From positions 1-12,574 of the forward strand of contig JAGLQQ010000016.1 in NCBI GenBank assembly GCA_023136735.1: 12,574 bases of DNA, given 5' to 3'. Under the pieces are notes generated by a model. The model searched no databases. It saw only the letters and a program-made list of their open reading frames with translations, and was not told the DNA's origin. Shown piece by piece: positions 6,486 to 12,574 of the stretch. Positions within the stretch are counted from its first letter, which is position 1, and every line of letters begins with the position of its first letter. The position numbers were made by a program, and so were the translations under genes. The stretch comes from Candidatus Omnitrophota bacterium. GTDB lineage: Bacteria; Omnitrophota; Gorgyraeia; B26-G9.

Positions 6486-6800
6486 GTGTATGCAATTTTA
6501 GAGGTTGGTGGTAAGCAATATAAGGTTGCGCCAAAAGATGTGATTGAGGTTAATAAACTTGATGAGGAAGCAAAGAATACAATTACTCTGGACAAAGTTT
6601 TATTACTTGCTGATGGCAAAAAGGTCGAGATTGGACAGCCTTATGTAACAGGGGCAAAGGTCGAGGCTGAAGTGGTTGGGCAGACAAAAGGCAAGAAATT
6701 AATAGTCTATAAGTACCTGCGAAGAAAAGACTCGCATAAAAAGACAGGGCATAGACAAAAGTTAACGAAATTACTTATAAAAAAGATTAGTAATAAATAG
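6486..6800 (+). CDS. rplU: Large-subunit ribosomal protein L21 (bL21)
   Basis: This 104-residue protein of the 50S subunit binds 23S rRNA near L20. The N-terminus MYAILEVGGKQYKV is the family signature and the C-terminal KYLRRKDSHKKTGHRQKL matches the conserved rRNA-contacting end. The frame is open upstream to TTG 6471, but the GTG at 6486 gives the standard N-terminus and has GGAGGT at the right distance, so it is the start. Located directly downstream of rng and upstream of rpmA, as in many bacteria. A promoter at 6394-6422 is well placed to drive it. Nothing unusual in length or motifs. Confidence 0.95.
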   Translation: MYAILEVGGKQYKVAPKDVIEVNKLDEEAKNTITLDKVLLLADGKKVEIGQPYVTGAKVEAEVVGQTKGKKLIVYKYLRRKDSHKKTGHRQKLTKLLIKKISNK

Positions 6801-6805
6801 AGATT

Positions 6806-6841
6806 CAATGGGTATATATCCCCCCTATTGTACGGTGGGAT
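6806..6841 (+). promoter_or_regulatory. Two mutually exclusive hairpins between rplU and rpmA
   Basis: CAATGGG (6806-6812) can pair with CCCTATTG (6823-6830) with one bulged T. Alternatively ATCCCCCC (6818-6825) can pair with GGTGGGAT (6834-6841) with one mismatch. Both need the C residues at 6823-6825, so only one can form. The 91-base gap is the longest break inside the rplU-rpmA-obg-proBA-nadD stretch. No T-rich tail follows, so it is not an intrinsic terminator; it may tune L27 translation or mark an RNase cut site. Confidence 0.3.
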
Positions 6842-6876
6842 TAATTCAGCCAAATAATTTAAGTTTTGGTTTTATC

Positions 6877-6882
6877 AAGGAG
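6877..6882 (+). promoter_or_regulatory. Shine-Dalgarno that fixes the rpmA start
   Basis: AAGGAG lies nine bases before ATG 6892 and inside the open frame that reaches back to ATG 6808, which favours the short L27. Confidence 0.8.
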
Positions 6883-6891
6883 ATAATAACA

Positions 6892-7134
6892 ATGAGTACG
6901 AAAAAAGGACAAGGCGCGAGCCGCAACGGAAGAGATAGTAATGCTCAAAGATTAGGTGTTAAGCATTTTGGTGGTGAAACCGTAAAAGCCGGATCTATTT
7001 TGATCAGGCAGCGCGGTATGAAATTTAAGCCGGGTAAGAATGTTGGTGTAGGCAGGGATTATACTCTGTATTCACTTGTAGAGGGCAAAGTTAATTTTCC
7101 CAAAACAAAAGTTATCAGTGTTAATACTAATTAG
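6892..7134 (+). CDS. rpmA: Large-subunit ribosomal protein L27 (bL27)
   Basis: This 80-residue protein of the 50S subunit has an N-terminal tail that reaches the peptidyl-transferase centre in the family. Clear signatures are KKGQGASRNGRDSNAQRLGVK (described as residues 4-24), then FGGETVKAGSILIRQRG and KFKPGKNVGVGRDYTLYSL. The frame is open back to ATG 6808, but that 28-residue extension (MGIYPPYC...) matches nothing and carries no Firmicutes-type Prp cleavage motif, and the hairpin region encodes it; ATG 6892 with AAGGAG is the start. The usual N-terminus MAHKKG reads MSTKKGQG here, a mild departure. It is followed by obg after 16 bases. Confidence 0.95.
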   Translation: MSTKKGQGASRNGRDSNAQRLGVKHFGGETVKAGSILIRQRGMKFKPGKNVGVGRDYTLYSLVEGKVNFPKTKVISVNTN

Positions 7135-7150
7135 GATTAATTAAAAGGTC

Positions 7151-8119
7151 ATGTTCATTGACCGGGCTAAAATCTATATCAAAGCTGGTAATGGCGGCAA
7201 AGGCTGTGAAAGCTTTTATCACAAGAGGGGGATGCGTTATCGTCGCCGTGACGGAGGCCATGGAGGTCACGGGGGGAATGTAATTATGCGCACTGATGCT
7301 AATGTGCATACTCTTCTGGATTTTCGTTATCGACAGCATTTCAAAGGTGAATCCGGTAAACACGGAAGCAGCAATTTGAAAAGGGGCAGCGATGGCGAAG
7401 ATCGTATTATTCTTGTGCCTCCTGGCACAATTATCAGAGATTATCAGAACGGACTTTTGGTTCGTGATCTAAGTAAAGAAAACGAGCAGGTTATAGTTGC
7501 AAAAGGTGGCGCGGGTGGGAACGGAAACCAAGGGGGAAGACCAGCTACTGAAGGCAGTCCAGGCCAAGAAAAGATAATAAGTCTTGAGCTTAAGCTAATC
7601 GCTGATGTAGGGCTTATCGGATATCCAAATGCCGGTAAATCGTCATTCGTAAATACAGTTTCTGAGTCTAAATCAAAAGTAGCACAATTTCCTTTCACAA
7701 CAATTCGCCCTGTACTAGGGGTTGTTAAATCCAGCCAATTGCATGAAAGATTCGTAGTCGCGGATATCCCCGGCATAATTAAAGATGCGCATAAAGGCAA
7801 AGGTCTAGGGCTTGAATTCTTGCGTCATATAGAGAGGACTAAGCTTCTGTTGTTTTTGATAGATATGTCCGGCACAGATGGACGTCAGCCTGTTGAAGAT
7901 TATCTAAATTTATTGAACGAAATAGAGTCATATGACAGGCAGCTCATGAAAAGACCGCGAGTATTAGTGGCAAATAAAATGGATTTGCCTGTTTCAAAGG
8001 ACAATCTGTTAGATTTTAAGGCGCAAATTAAAGAAGGAATATACCCGAGTTCTTGTGTTAGCGGAGAAGGAATAGAAAAGATTACGGATGTTTTATATAA
8101 GAAACTAAGTAAAGAATAA
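7151..8119 (+). CDS. obg: Obg/CgtA GTPase, large-subunit assembly factor
   Basis: This 322-residue GTPase is required for late 50S assembly and linked to the stringent response in the family. The N-terminal glycine-rich Obg fold spans about 1-150 (MFIDRAKIYIKAGNGGKGCESF). The G domain follows: G1 GYPNAGKSS (157-165), G2 FTT (182-184), G3 DIPG (205-208), G4 NKMD (275-278) and a G5 SCVSGEG (300-306) in place of the common SAxxGEG. There is no C-terminal OCT domain, as in minimal Obg proteins. The loop that normally reads PKGGPDGGDGG is replaced by the more basic GMRYRRRDGGHGGHGG (27-42). The ATG follows a weak AAAAGG only two bases away, but the N-terminus is exactly that of the family. Its place after rpmA is typical. 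Confidence 0.95.
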   Translation: MFIDRAKIYIKAGNGGKGCESFYHKRGMRYRRRDGGHGGHGGNVIMRTDANVHTLLDFRYRQHFKGESGKHGSSNLKRGSDGEDRIILVPPGTIIRDYQNGLLVRDLSKENEQVIVAKGGAGGNGNQGGRPATEGSPGQEKIISLELKLIADVGLIGYPNAGKSSFVNTVSESKSKVAQFPFTTIRPVLGVVKSSQLHERFVVADIPGIIKDAHKGKGLGLEFLRHIERTKLLLFLIDMSGTDGRQPVEDYLNLLNEIESYDRQLMKRPRVLVANKMDLPVSKDNLLDFKAQIKEGIYPSSCVSGEGIEKITDVLYKKLSKE

Positions 8120-8135
8120 TTACAAAAATAGATGC

Positions 8136-8140
8136 AGGGT
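8136..8140 (+). promoter_or_regulatory. Shine-Dalgarno that favours the internal proB start
   Basis: AGGGT lies six bases before ATG 8147. The alternative in-frame ATG at 8132 would contain this site within its own coding part and has no Shine-Dalgarno of its own. Confidence 0.6.
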
Positions 8141-8146
8141 TTCAAC

Positions 8147-9253
8147 ATGGATATTAAATTTAATAAAGGCGATAAAATAGTTGTAAAAGTTGGTTCAAGC
8201 ATATTAAACTCAGATGCTAATGCGCTTGATATGAAGCGCTTGGAAATGATCGTAAGCGGGGTAAGCAAGCTTAAGAATATGGGCTATGAGGTTGTTATTG
8301 TTTCTTCGGGCGCTATTGCCTGCGGCATGGAAAGATTGGGGATGACCAATAGGCCAATTTCGGTTTTTGCTTTGGCTTCTACAGCGGCAGTAGGTCAAAG
8401 TGTACTTATGTCTGACTATGAGCAGTTATTTAAAAAGTATAATTTTTTAACTGCCCAGATATTGCTTACATCAGACGGTTTGGAAAATCGTACACGTTAT
8501 TTAAATGCGCGTAATACCATTCAACACCTTTTGCAAATGGGAAATATTATCCCAATTGTAAATGAAAATGATGCAGTGGTAACCGATGAGATTAAGTTTG
8601 GTGATAATGATAAGCTTTCAGCTCAGGTTGCGGCATTAATAGATGCTAGACTTTTAATTATACTTTCTGATGTTGATGGTTTGTATGATGGTAATGGTAA
8701 TGTTATGGAAAGAATCGAAAATATAGATTCATGCATAAGCAGCCTTGCCGGTGACACGAAGAAAAAAACAACTGTGGGCGGAATGATCACCAAGATCGAA
8801 GCGGCAAAGATAGCTGTTAATGCTGGCATTCCTATGGTTATTGCCAATGGTCTGAATAAAGACGTCTTAGAGCAAGTAGTAACAGGGGAAACTGTTTGTT
8901 CTTGGTTTTTGCCTAAAAAGGACAAGATATCCGGTAAAAAACGCTGGATTGCCTTTAGCTGTAAGAATTGTGGAAAAATTATTGTTGATGATGGAGCAAA
9001 ACAAGCGTTACAGGACAAGGGGAAAAGTCTTCTGGCTATTGGAATCACAGCAGTTGAGGGAATTTTTTCTTTTGGAGATCTGGTTATTATCTCAGATATT
9101 CATCATAATGAGATTGCTAGAGGCCTGGTAAATTATTCAAGCGAGGAAGTAGACAAGATTAAGCAAACAAAGACAGATGATATTGAAAAAATTCTAGGCT
9201 GTAAATCTTATGATGAAGTGGTGCATAGAGACAACCTGGTTATTTTAATATAA
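8147..9253 (+). CDS. proB: Glutamate 5-kinase with C-terminal PUA domain
   Basis: This cytoplasmic enzyme phosphorylates glutamate to glutamyl 5-phosphate, the first and feedback-controlled step of proline synthesis. From ATG 8147 it has 368 residues, the length of E. coli ProB. The amino-acid-kinase domain shows KVGSSIL (14-20), SSGAIACGMERLG (53-65), VNENDAV (138-144), FGDNDKLSAQVAAL (151-164), LSDVDGLYDG (173-182) and GGMITKIEAA (211-220). The PUA domain lies at about 275-360 with IIVDDGAKQAL and GITAVEG. ATG 8132 would add five residues (MQGFN) but would include the AGGGT ribosome-binding site, so 8147 is preferred. It is followed by proA after 11 bases, so both proline enzymes are co-expressed; proC is not in the window. 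Confidence 0.95.
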   Translation: MDIKFNKGDKIVVKVGSSILNSDANALDMKRLEMIVSGVSKLKNMGYEVVIVSSGAIACGMERLGMTNRPISVFALASTAAVGQSVLMSDYEQLFKKYNFLTAQILLTSDGLENRTRYLNARNTIQHLLQMGNIIPIVNENDAVVTDEIKFGDNDKLSAQVAALIDARLLIILSDVDGLYDGNGNVMERIENIDSCISSLAGDTKKKTTVGGMITKIEAAKIAVNAGIPMVIANGLNKDVLEQVVTGETVCSWFLPKKDKISGKKRWIAFSCKNCGKIIVDDGAKQALQDKGKSLLAIGITAVEGIFSFGDLVIISDIHHNEIARGLVNYSSEEVDKIKQTKTDDIEKILGCKSYDEVVHRDNLVILI

Positions 9254-9264
9254 AAGGAGGATAA

Positions 9265-10521
9265 ATGTCCTTAAAACAAGATATTTTACATACAGCCGTT
9301 CTTGCCCAAAAAGCAGCACGCTTTTTAGGTGCTCTTTCGAGTGAGAAAAAGAATAAAGCAATAAAAGCAATGGCAGATAGTTTGCTTAATAATTCGCAGG
9401 CGATAATAAAGGCTAATAAAAAAGATATAAAGTTTGCCAATGAACAGAAGCGCTCAAGTGCTTTTATTGACAGGCTTACACTTAGCTCTCAGCGAATAAA
9501 GAAAATGAGTAATGATCTTTTAGCTGTGATTGCGTTGGAAGATCCTGTGGGCAAAGTAATAAAAATATGGAGAAGGCCTAACGGCTTAAATATGTGCAAA
9601 ATCAGCGTTCCTTTGGGGGTGATCGGAATAATTTATGAATCACGTCCTAATGTGACCAGTGATTGTGCTGCATTATGTCTGAAGGCGGGTAATGCTGTAA
9701 TATTGCGTGGAGGCAAGGAATCAATACATTCTAATATCGCGATTTACAAAGCAATTTTCAAGGCTCTTACTAAATGCGGATTTCCTGAGGGGTGTATTAG
9801 TCTTATCTGCACAACTGATCGGGCTGCTGTGTCGATAATGCTTAGTTTATCCGATCACATAGATTTGATTATTCCCCGCGGAGGAGAGTCTTTGATCAGA
9901 AGTGTTGTTGAAAATTCTAAAATACCTGTGATAAAGCATTACAAAGGGATCTGTCATACATATATTGACAAATATGCTGACTTGAATATGGCTGAGGAAA
10001 TAGCATTTAATGCTAAGGTGCAGCGTCCTTCAACCTGTAATGCAATGGAATGTTTGCTGGTACATAAATCGGTAGCAGCTGAATTCTTGCCGCGTATAGT
10101 CAAAAGATTAAAAAAGGCAAAAGTTGAAATCAGGGGATGCCAGAATACGATTAAGCTTGTCAAAGGGGTAAAAAAGGCAACCAATAAGGATTATGCTACT
10201 GAATTTCTTGATCTTATTTTAGCCATTAAGATTGTGAATTCCATGGCTGAAGCATTGGCTCATATAGTAAAGTATGGCAGCAAACATTCAGACGCGATTA
10301 TTACAGATAATTTCCCTAATGGGATGAAGTTTTTAAAATTAGTAGATTCAGCATGCGTCTATCTTAATGCTTCGACCAGGTTCACAGACGGAAATGAGTT
10401 CGGTCTAGGAGCTGAGATAGGGGTTAGTACCGATAAACTTCATGCGCGCGGACCTATGGGGCTAGAGGAATTAACTATCTATAAATATATGGTCATGGGT
10501 AATGGGCAAATCAGAAAGTAA
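9265..10521 (+). CDS. proA: Glutamate-5-semialdehyde dehydrogenase (gamma-glutamyl phosphate reductase)
   Basis: This cytoplasmic enzyme reduces glutamyl 5-phosphate with NADPH to glutamate semialdehyde, the second step of proline synthesis; it has 418 residues, the normal length. Aldehyde-dehydrogenase superfamily features: VPLGVIGIIYESRPNVT (115-131), AVILRGGKE (144-152), the catalytic Cys258 in VQRPSTCNAMECLLVH (252-267), and the C-terminal ASTRFTDGNEFGLGAEIG (369-386) with HARGPMGLEELTIYKY (393-408). The strong AAAGGAGG at 9253-9260 overlaps the proB stop and lies four bases before the ATG. The residue M261 replaces the usual small residue of the CNAxE motif, a minor change near the active site. 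Its end overlaps nadD by 20 bases. Confidence 0.96.
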   Translation: MSLKQDILHTAVLAQKAARFLGALSSEKKNKAIKAMADSLLNNSQAIIKANKKDIKFANEQKRSSAFIDRLTLSSQRIKKMSNDLLAVIALEDPVGKVIKIWRRPNGLNMCKISVPLGVIGIIYESRPNVTSDCAALCLKAGNAVILRGGKESIHSNIAIYKAIFKALTKCGFPEGCISLICTTDRAAVSIMLSLSDHIDLIIPRGGESLIRSVVENSKIPVIKHYKGICHTYIDKYADLNMAEEIAFNAKVQRPSTCNAMECLLVHKSVAAEFLPRIVKRLKKAKVEIRGCQNTIKLVKGVKKATNKDYATEFLDLILAIKIVNSMAEALAHIVKYGSKHSDAIITDNFPNGMKFLKLVDSACVYLNASTRFTDGNEFGLGAEIGVSTDKLHARGPMGLEELTIYKYMVMGNGQIRK

Positions 10522-11089
10522 AAACAGAGTTGGAATTTTGGGGGGAACTTTTAATCCGCCTCATAATGGGCATCTGCTTATAGCTCAAGAAGCATATACC
10601 CAATTAGGTCTGAATAAGGTGTTGTTTATCCCAGGGAGAGTTCCTCCGCATAAAAACAGGCTGGATATTATTGATGTTGAATTAAGATACGAAATGGTTA
10701 AACTTTTATTAAAGGACAAACCTGAGTTCAGCATCAGCAGGATTGAAATAGAAAAAATCGGAGTTTCTTATTCTGTAGAAACACTTAAGATTTTAAAAGC
10801 AGGCGAGCCTGATACACAATTTTATTTCATTGTGGGATCAGATGCAATTCCTGAGCTTAAAACCTGGAAAAATATCGAAGAAATTTTAACACTGTGCAAA
10901 TTTGCCATTGGTATGCGGCCGGGATTTAAAGATTATCAGGTTCCGGGGGGTATGGTTTTCTTAGAGGGTGTTTTTCCGGACATTTCAAGCGGCCGCATAA
11001 GAGAGATGTTGCGTAATGGTGAAGCAGCCGAACATATAATAGGACATTCAGTGAATAACTTTATAAAAGAAAGAAAATTATATCAATAA
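10502..11089 (+). CDS. nadD: Nicotinate-nucleotide adenylyltransferase
   Basis: This enzyme joins ATP and nicotinate mononucleotide to deamido-NAD in NAD synthesis. It has 195 residues with the full nucleotidyltransferase signature set: GILGGTFNPPHNGHL (11-25, with HNGH the (H/T)xGH motif), FIPGRVPPHK (42-51), VSYSVETL (88-95), FIVGSDAIPELKTW (109-122) and ISSGRIREML (161-170). The usual GGTFDPPH has N for D. ATG 10502 lies inside the end of proA (20-base overlap) and gives eight extra residues before the conserved beta strand; no better start or clear Shine-Dalgarno is visible, so translation is probably coupled to proA. The place between proA and rsfS is a common arrangement. Confidence 0.94.
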   Translation: MGKSESKNRVGILGGTFNPPHNGHLLIAQEAYTQLGLNKVLFIPGRVPPHKNRLDIIDVELRYEMVKLLLKDKPEFSISRIEIEKIGVSYSVETLKILKAGEPDTQFYFIVGSDAIPELKTWKNIEEILTLCKFAIGMRPGFKDYQVPGGMVFLEGVFPDISSGRIREMLRNGEAAEHIIGHSVNNFIKERKLYQ

Positions 11090-11090
11090 A

Positions 11091-12095
11091 ATGGAATCTC
11101 AAATAATTTATATCCTACCTGTAATTCTTGTTGTTCTGGTCATTTTTTCTGCTTTCTTCGCAATGTCTGAGGTGGCATTTGTAAGTTTGAATAAAATGAG
11201 ACTACGCTATCTGCTGAACCAGAATATGAAAAACGCGCAAATTGTGCATAGAATTATCAAAAAAATGGACAAATTGATTGCGACGATATTGGTTGGTAAT
11301 AATTTTGTAAATATTGCTATTTCTTCAATAGGAACAGCTATTTTTATATATTTCTGGGGAAATAACTATATAACAATCGCAATCTCTACAATAGTTATTA
11401 CGTTAATTGTTCTGATAGTTGGTGAAATCACACCCAAGATATTTGCGGTTAAACATGCCGAAAAAGTTTCCCTGCGTGTGGCCTGGTTCATGGATCTTAT
11501 AATCCAAATTCTTCACCCAATTGTAAAGGTTTCCCTTAATATCAGTAACTTGTTCTTAAAGCTTTTAGGTGAGCCGCCGCCCAAACGTTCGCCTTTAGTA
11601 AGTGAAGAAGAGATCCGTCTTATGATTGAATTGGGTAAGGAAGAGGGAGTGCTTACGGATGGTGAAAGAAGTATGCTGCATAGGATATTTGAGTTTGGAG
11701 ATACGCTTGTTTACGAGGTTATGATGCCTGTAGAAAAAGTCATAGCCATTGATATAAATTCAACAGCTGATGAATTGTTAGATGCAATTGTTGAAAAGGG
11801 CCATTCGCGGATACCTGTATATGATGGAGACATGAATAATATTTGCGGGGTTATATATGCGCGTGAATTACTTAATGTGTGGAGGAATAAGGATCTTATA
11901 ATTATTCAGGATCTTTTGCATCCGCCTTATTTTATCAATTCAAGAAAAAGAGTGAGTGAATTACTGCGTGAGTTTCAGAAAATTCATGTTTATATGGCTA
12001 TTGTTACAGATGAAAGAAAAAATACATTAGGCCTGGTTACATTGGAGGATTTAATAGAGGAAATAGTGGGAGAAATAGAAGGCGATGTAAGTTAA
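11091..12095 (+). CDS. CNNM/DUF21 membrane protein with CBS pair (hemolysin C/CorC-like, short form)
   Basis: This inner-membrane protein has 334 residues. A CNNM (DUF21) domain with about four hydrophobic segments (roughly 6-30, 63-85, 92-112 and 125-150) covers the first half and has SAFFAMSEVAF (20-30), LVGNNFVNIAISSIGTA (67-83) and GEITPKIFAVKHAE (111-124). The linker SEEEIRLMIELGKEEGVL (171-188) leads to a CBS pair (about 210-265 and 275-328), with SRIPVYDGDMNNICGVIY and LGLVTLEDLIEEIVGEI. Family members are called hemolysin, CorC or MpfA and are linked to magnesium or cobalt transport; the function here is not certain. Longer members carry a C-terminal CorC_HlyC domain, missing here: the chain ends just after the CBS pair, and the 64 bases to rsfS have no room for it. 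No Shine-Dalgarno is clear; it begins one base after nadD. Confidence 0.88.
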   Translation: MESQIIYILPVILVVLVIFSAFFAMSEVAFVSLNKMRLRYLLNQNMKNAQIVHRIIKKMDKLIATILVGNNFVNIAISSIGTAIFIYFWGNNYITIAISTIVITLIVLIVGEITPKIFAVKHAEKVSLRVAWFMDLIIQILHPIVKVSLNISNLFLKLLGEPPPKRSPLVSEEEIRLMIELGKEEGVLTDGERSMLHRIFEFGDTLVYEVMMPVEKVIAIDINSTADELLDAIVEKGHSRIPVYDGDMNNICGVIYARELLNVWRNKDLIIIQDLLHPPYFINSRKRVSELLREFQKIHVYMAIVTDERKNTLGLVTLEDLIEEIVGEIEGDVS

Positions 12096-12159
12096 GACTA
12101 TTTTAATCAGGTAATTTTTTCAGGAATAGACAGTATTTGGGAAGGAAGTGAAAATCTAA

Positions 12160-12507
12160 TTGAAGAGTAAAGTATTGAAAATCGTTGAACTAGCGCAGGA
12201 AAGAAAAGCAATTGATGTCATTGCTCTTGATCTGCGAAAGACCGCTAACTTTTGTGATTATTTCGTAATACTCACAGGAACATCTATGACACATATAAAG
12301 TCTATCGCAGATGGTATTAATGATGGGCTTCGTAAAGATGGCATCCGGACACATCATGCCGAAGGGTATCGGGAATCAAAATGGGTAGTCCTTGATCACT
12401 TTAGTGTTATTGTTCATGTTTTCGATGAAAATACACGTCTTTTTTACGATTTGGAGAATCTCTGGGCAGATGCACCGAAACTTAAATTAAATCTAAAGGT
12501 AAAGTAG
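12160..12507 (+). CDS. rsfS: Ribosome silencing factor RsfS
   Basis: This 115-residue protein binds L14 of the 50S subunit in the family and blocks subunit joining under starvation. The signature regions are present: DVIALDLRKTANFCDYFVI (19-37), TGTSMTHIKSIAD (39-51), AEGYRESKWVVLDHFSVIVH (67-86) and FYDLENLWADAP (95-106). The DYGDVVVH of many members reads DHFSVIVH here. It starts at a TTG at 12160, because an in-frame TAA at 12157-12159 stops any earlier start; GGAAG at 12144-12148 is about 11 bases upstream, rather far. The resulting N-terminus MKSKVLKIVELAQERKA fits the family, so TTG is likely right; TTG 12175 is a weaker alternative. It is the last gene in the window. Confidence 0.93.
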   Translation: MKSKVLKIVELAQERKAIDVIALDLRKTANFCDYFVILTGTSMTHIKSIADGINDGLRKDGIRTHHAEGYRESKWVVLDHFSVIVHVFDENTRLFYDLENLWADAPKLKLNLKVK

Positions 12508-12574
12508 CATATCCTAACTCCTAAATGGAATTATCGAAGGTAAAACAGAGGTAGGAATAGCAAGTATTTAGAGA
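12508..12574 (+). other. Non-coding 3' end of the window
   Basis: No gene start can be supported: the only ATG-led frame (12525) closes after nine codons. TCCTAACTC (12512-12520) and GAGGTAGGA (12548-12556) form an inverted repeat with one mismatch and a 27-base loop, but no T-rich tail follows within the window. Confidence 0.4.

Noticed and set aside
6808..6891. N-terminal extension of L27 starting at ATG 6808
   Set aside because: The extension matches no L27 extension, has no Prp cleavage motif, overlaps the hairpins, and ATG 6892 has a good AAGGAG site and gives the standard N-terminus.
7444..7800. Open frames on the minus strand, such as 7444-7800, 8623-9048 and 2804-3205
   Set aside because: Each lies entirely or mainly opposite a conserved + strand gene, has low-complexity serine/isoleucine-rich composition and no ribosome-binding context.
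8132..8146. ProB start at ATG 8132
   Set aside because: The AGGGT site lies inside this extension, six bases before ATG 8147; the extra five residues are not typical of the family. Not fully excluded.
1..12574. CRISPR array, toxin-antitoxin pair, transposon, phage or defence genes
   Set aside because: No direct-repeat array, transposase motif or such gene was seen; all genes belong to recognised housekeeping or pilus families.

Overview
The window is a densely packed, AT-rich bacterial chromosomal segment with 15 protein-coding genes, all on the + strand and mostly overlapping or a few bases apart. No tRNA, rRNA, CRISPR array, insertion sequence or phage gene was seen. A secretin gene and a complete PilM-N-O-P-Q alignment complex imply a diderm cell. 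The gene content and order, the short gene variants and the AT-rich coding resemble what I would expect of an uncultured diderm lineage such as Omnitrophota or Elusimicrobiota. That placement is inference with low confidence; the sequence itself only proves a diderm bacterium with type IV pilus or type II secretion-type machinery.

Layout. Positions 1-223 are non-coding and AT-rich, with a plausible sigma-70 promoter and a small GC-rich hairpin just before the first gene. Positions 224-4508 hold pilM, pilN, pilO, pilP and pilQ, translationally coupled. Positions 4509-4597 hold a long imperfect inverted repeat with A-rich and T-rich flanks that looks like an intrinsic terminator. Positions 4598-6416 hold a short DUF2344 (radical-SAM-linked) gene overlapping an RNase E/G gene. 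A good extended -10 promoter uses the RNase stop codon and drives rplU (L21), rpmA (L27) and obg. These run on into proB and proA (first two steps of proline synthesis), nadD (NAD synthesis), a short CNNM/CBS membrane protein and rsfS (ribosome silencing factor). The last 67 bases hold no gene.

How the genes work together. PilM (cytoplasmic, actin-like) docks on the N-terminus of PilN; PilN and PilO form the inner-membrane pair; PilP and the PilQ secretin carry the connection through the periplasm to the outer membrane. The second block follows an order known from many bacteria, rng-rplU-rpmA-obg-proB-proA-nadD-rsfS. It joins RNA processing, large-subunit proteins, a large-subunit assembly GTPase and a subunit-joining inhibitor with proline and NAD synthesis.

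I did not find a new defence, toxin or mobile system. The points most worth a second look are regulatory or architectural: the inverted repeat ending two bases before the DUF2344 start codon, the half-length DUF2344 protein without an adjacent radical-SAM partner, the acidic/proline-alanine tail of the secretin, the promoter fused to the rng stop codon, the competing hairpins around rplU and rpmA, and the CNNM/CBS protein that ends after its CBS pair.
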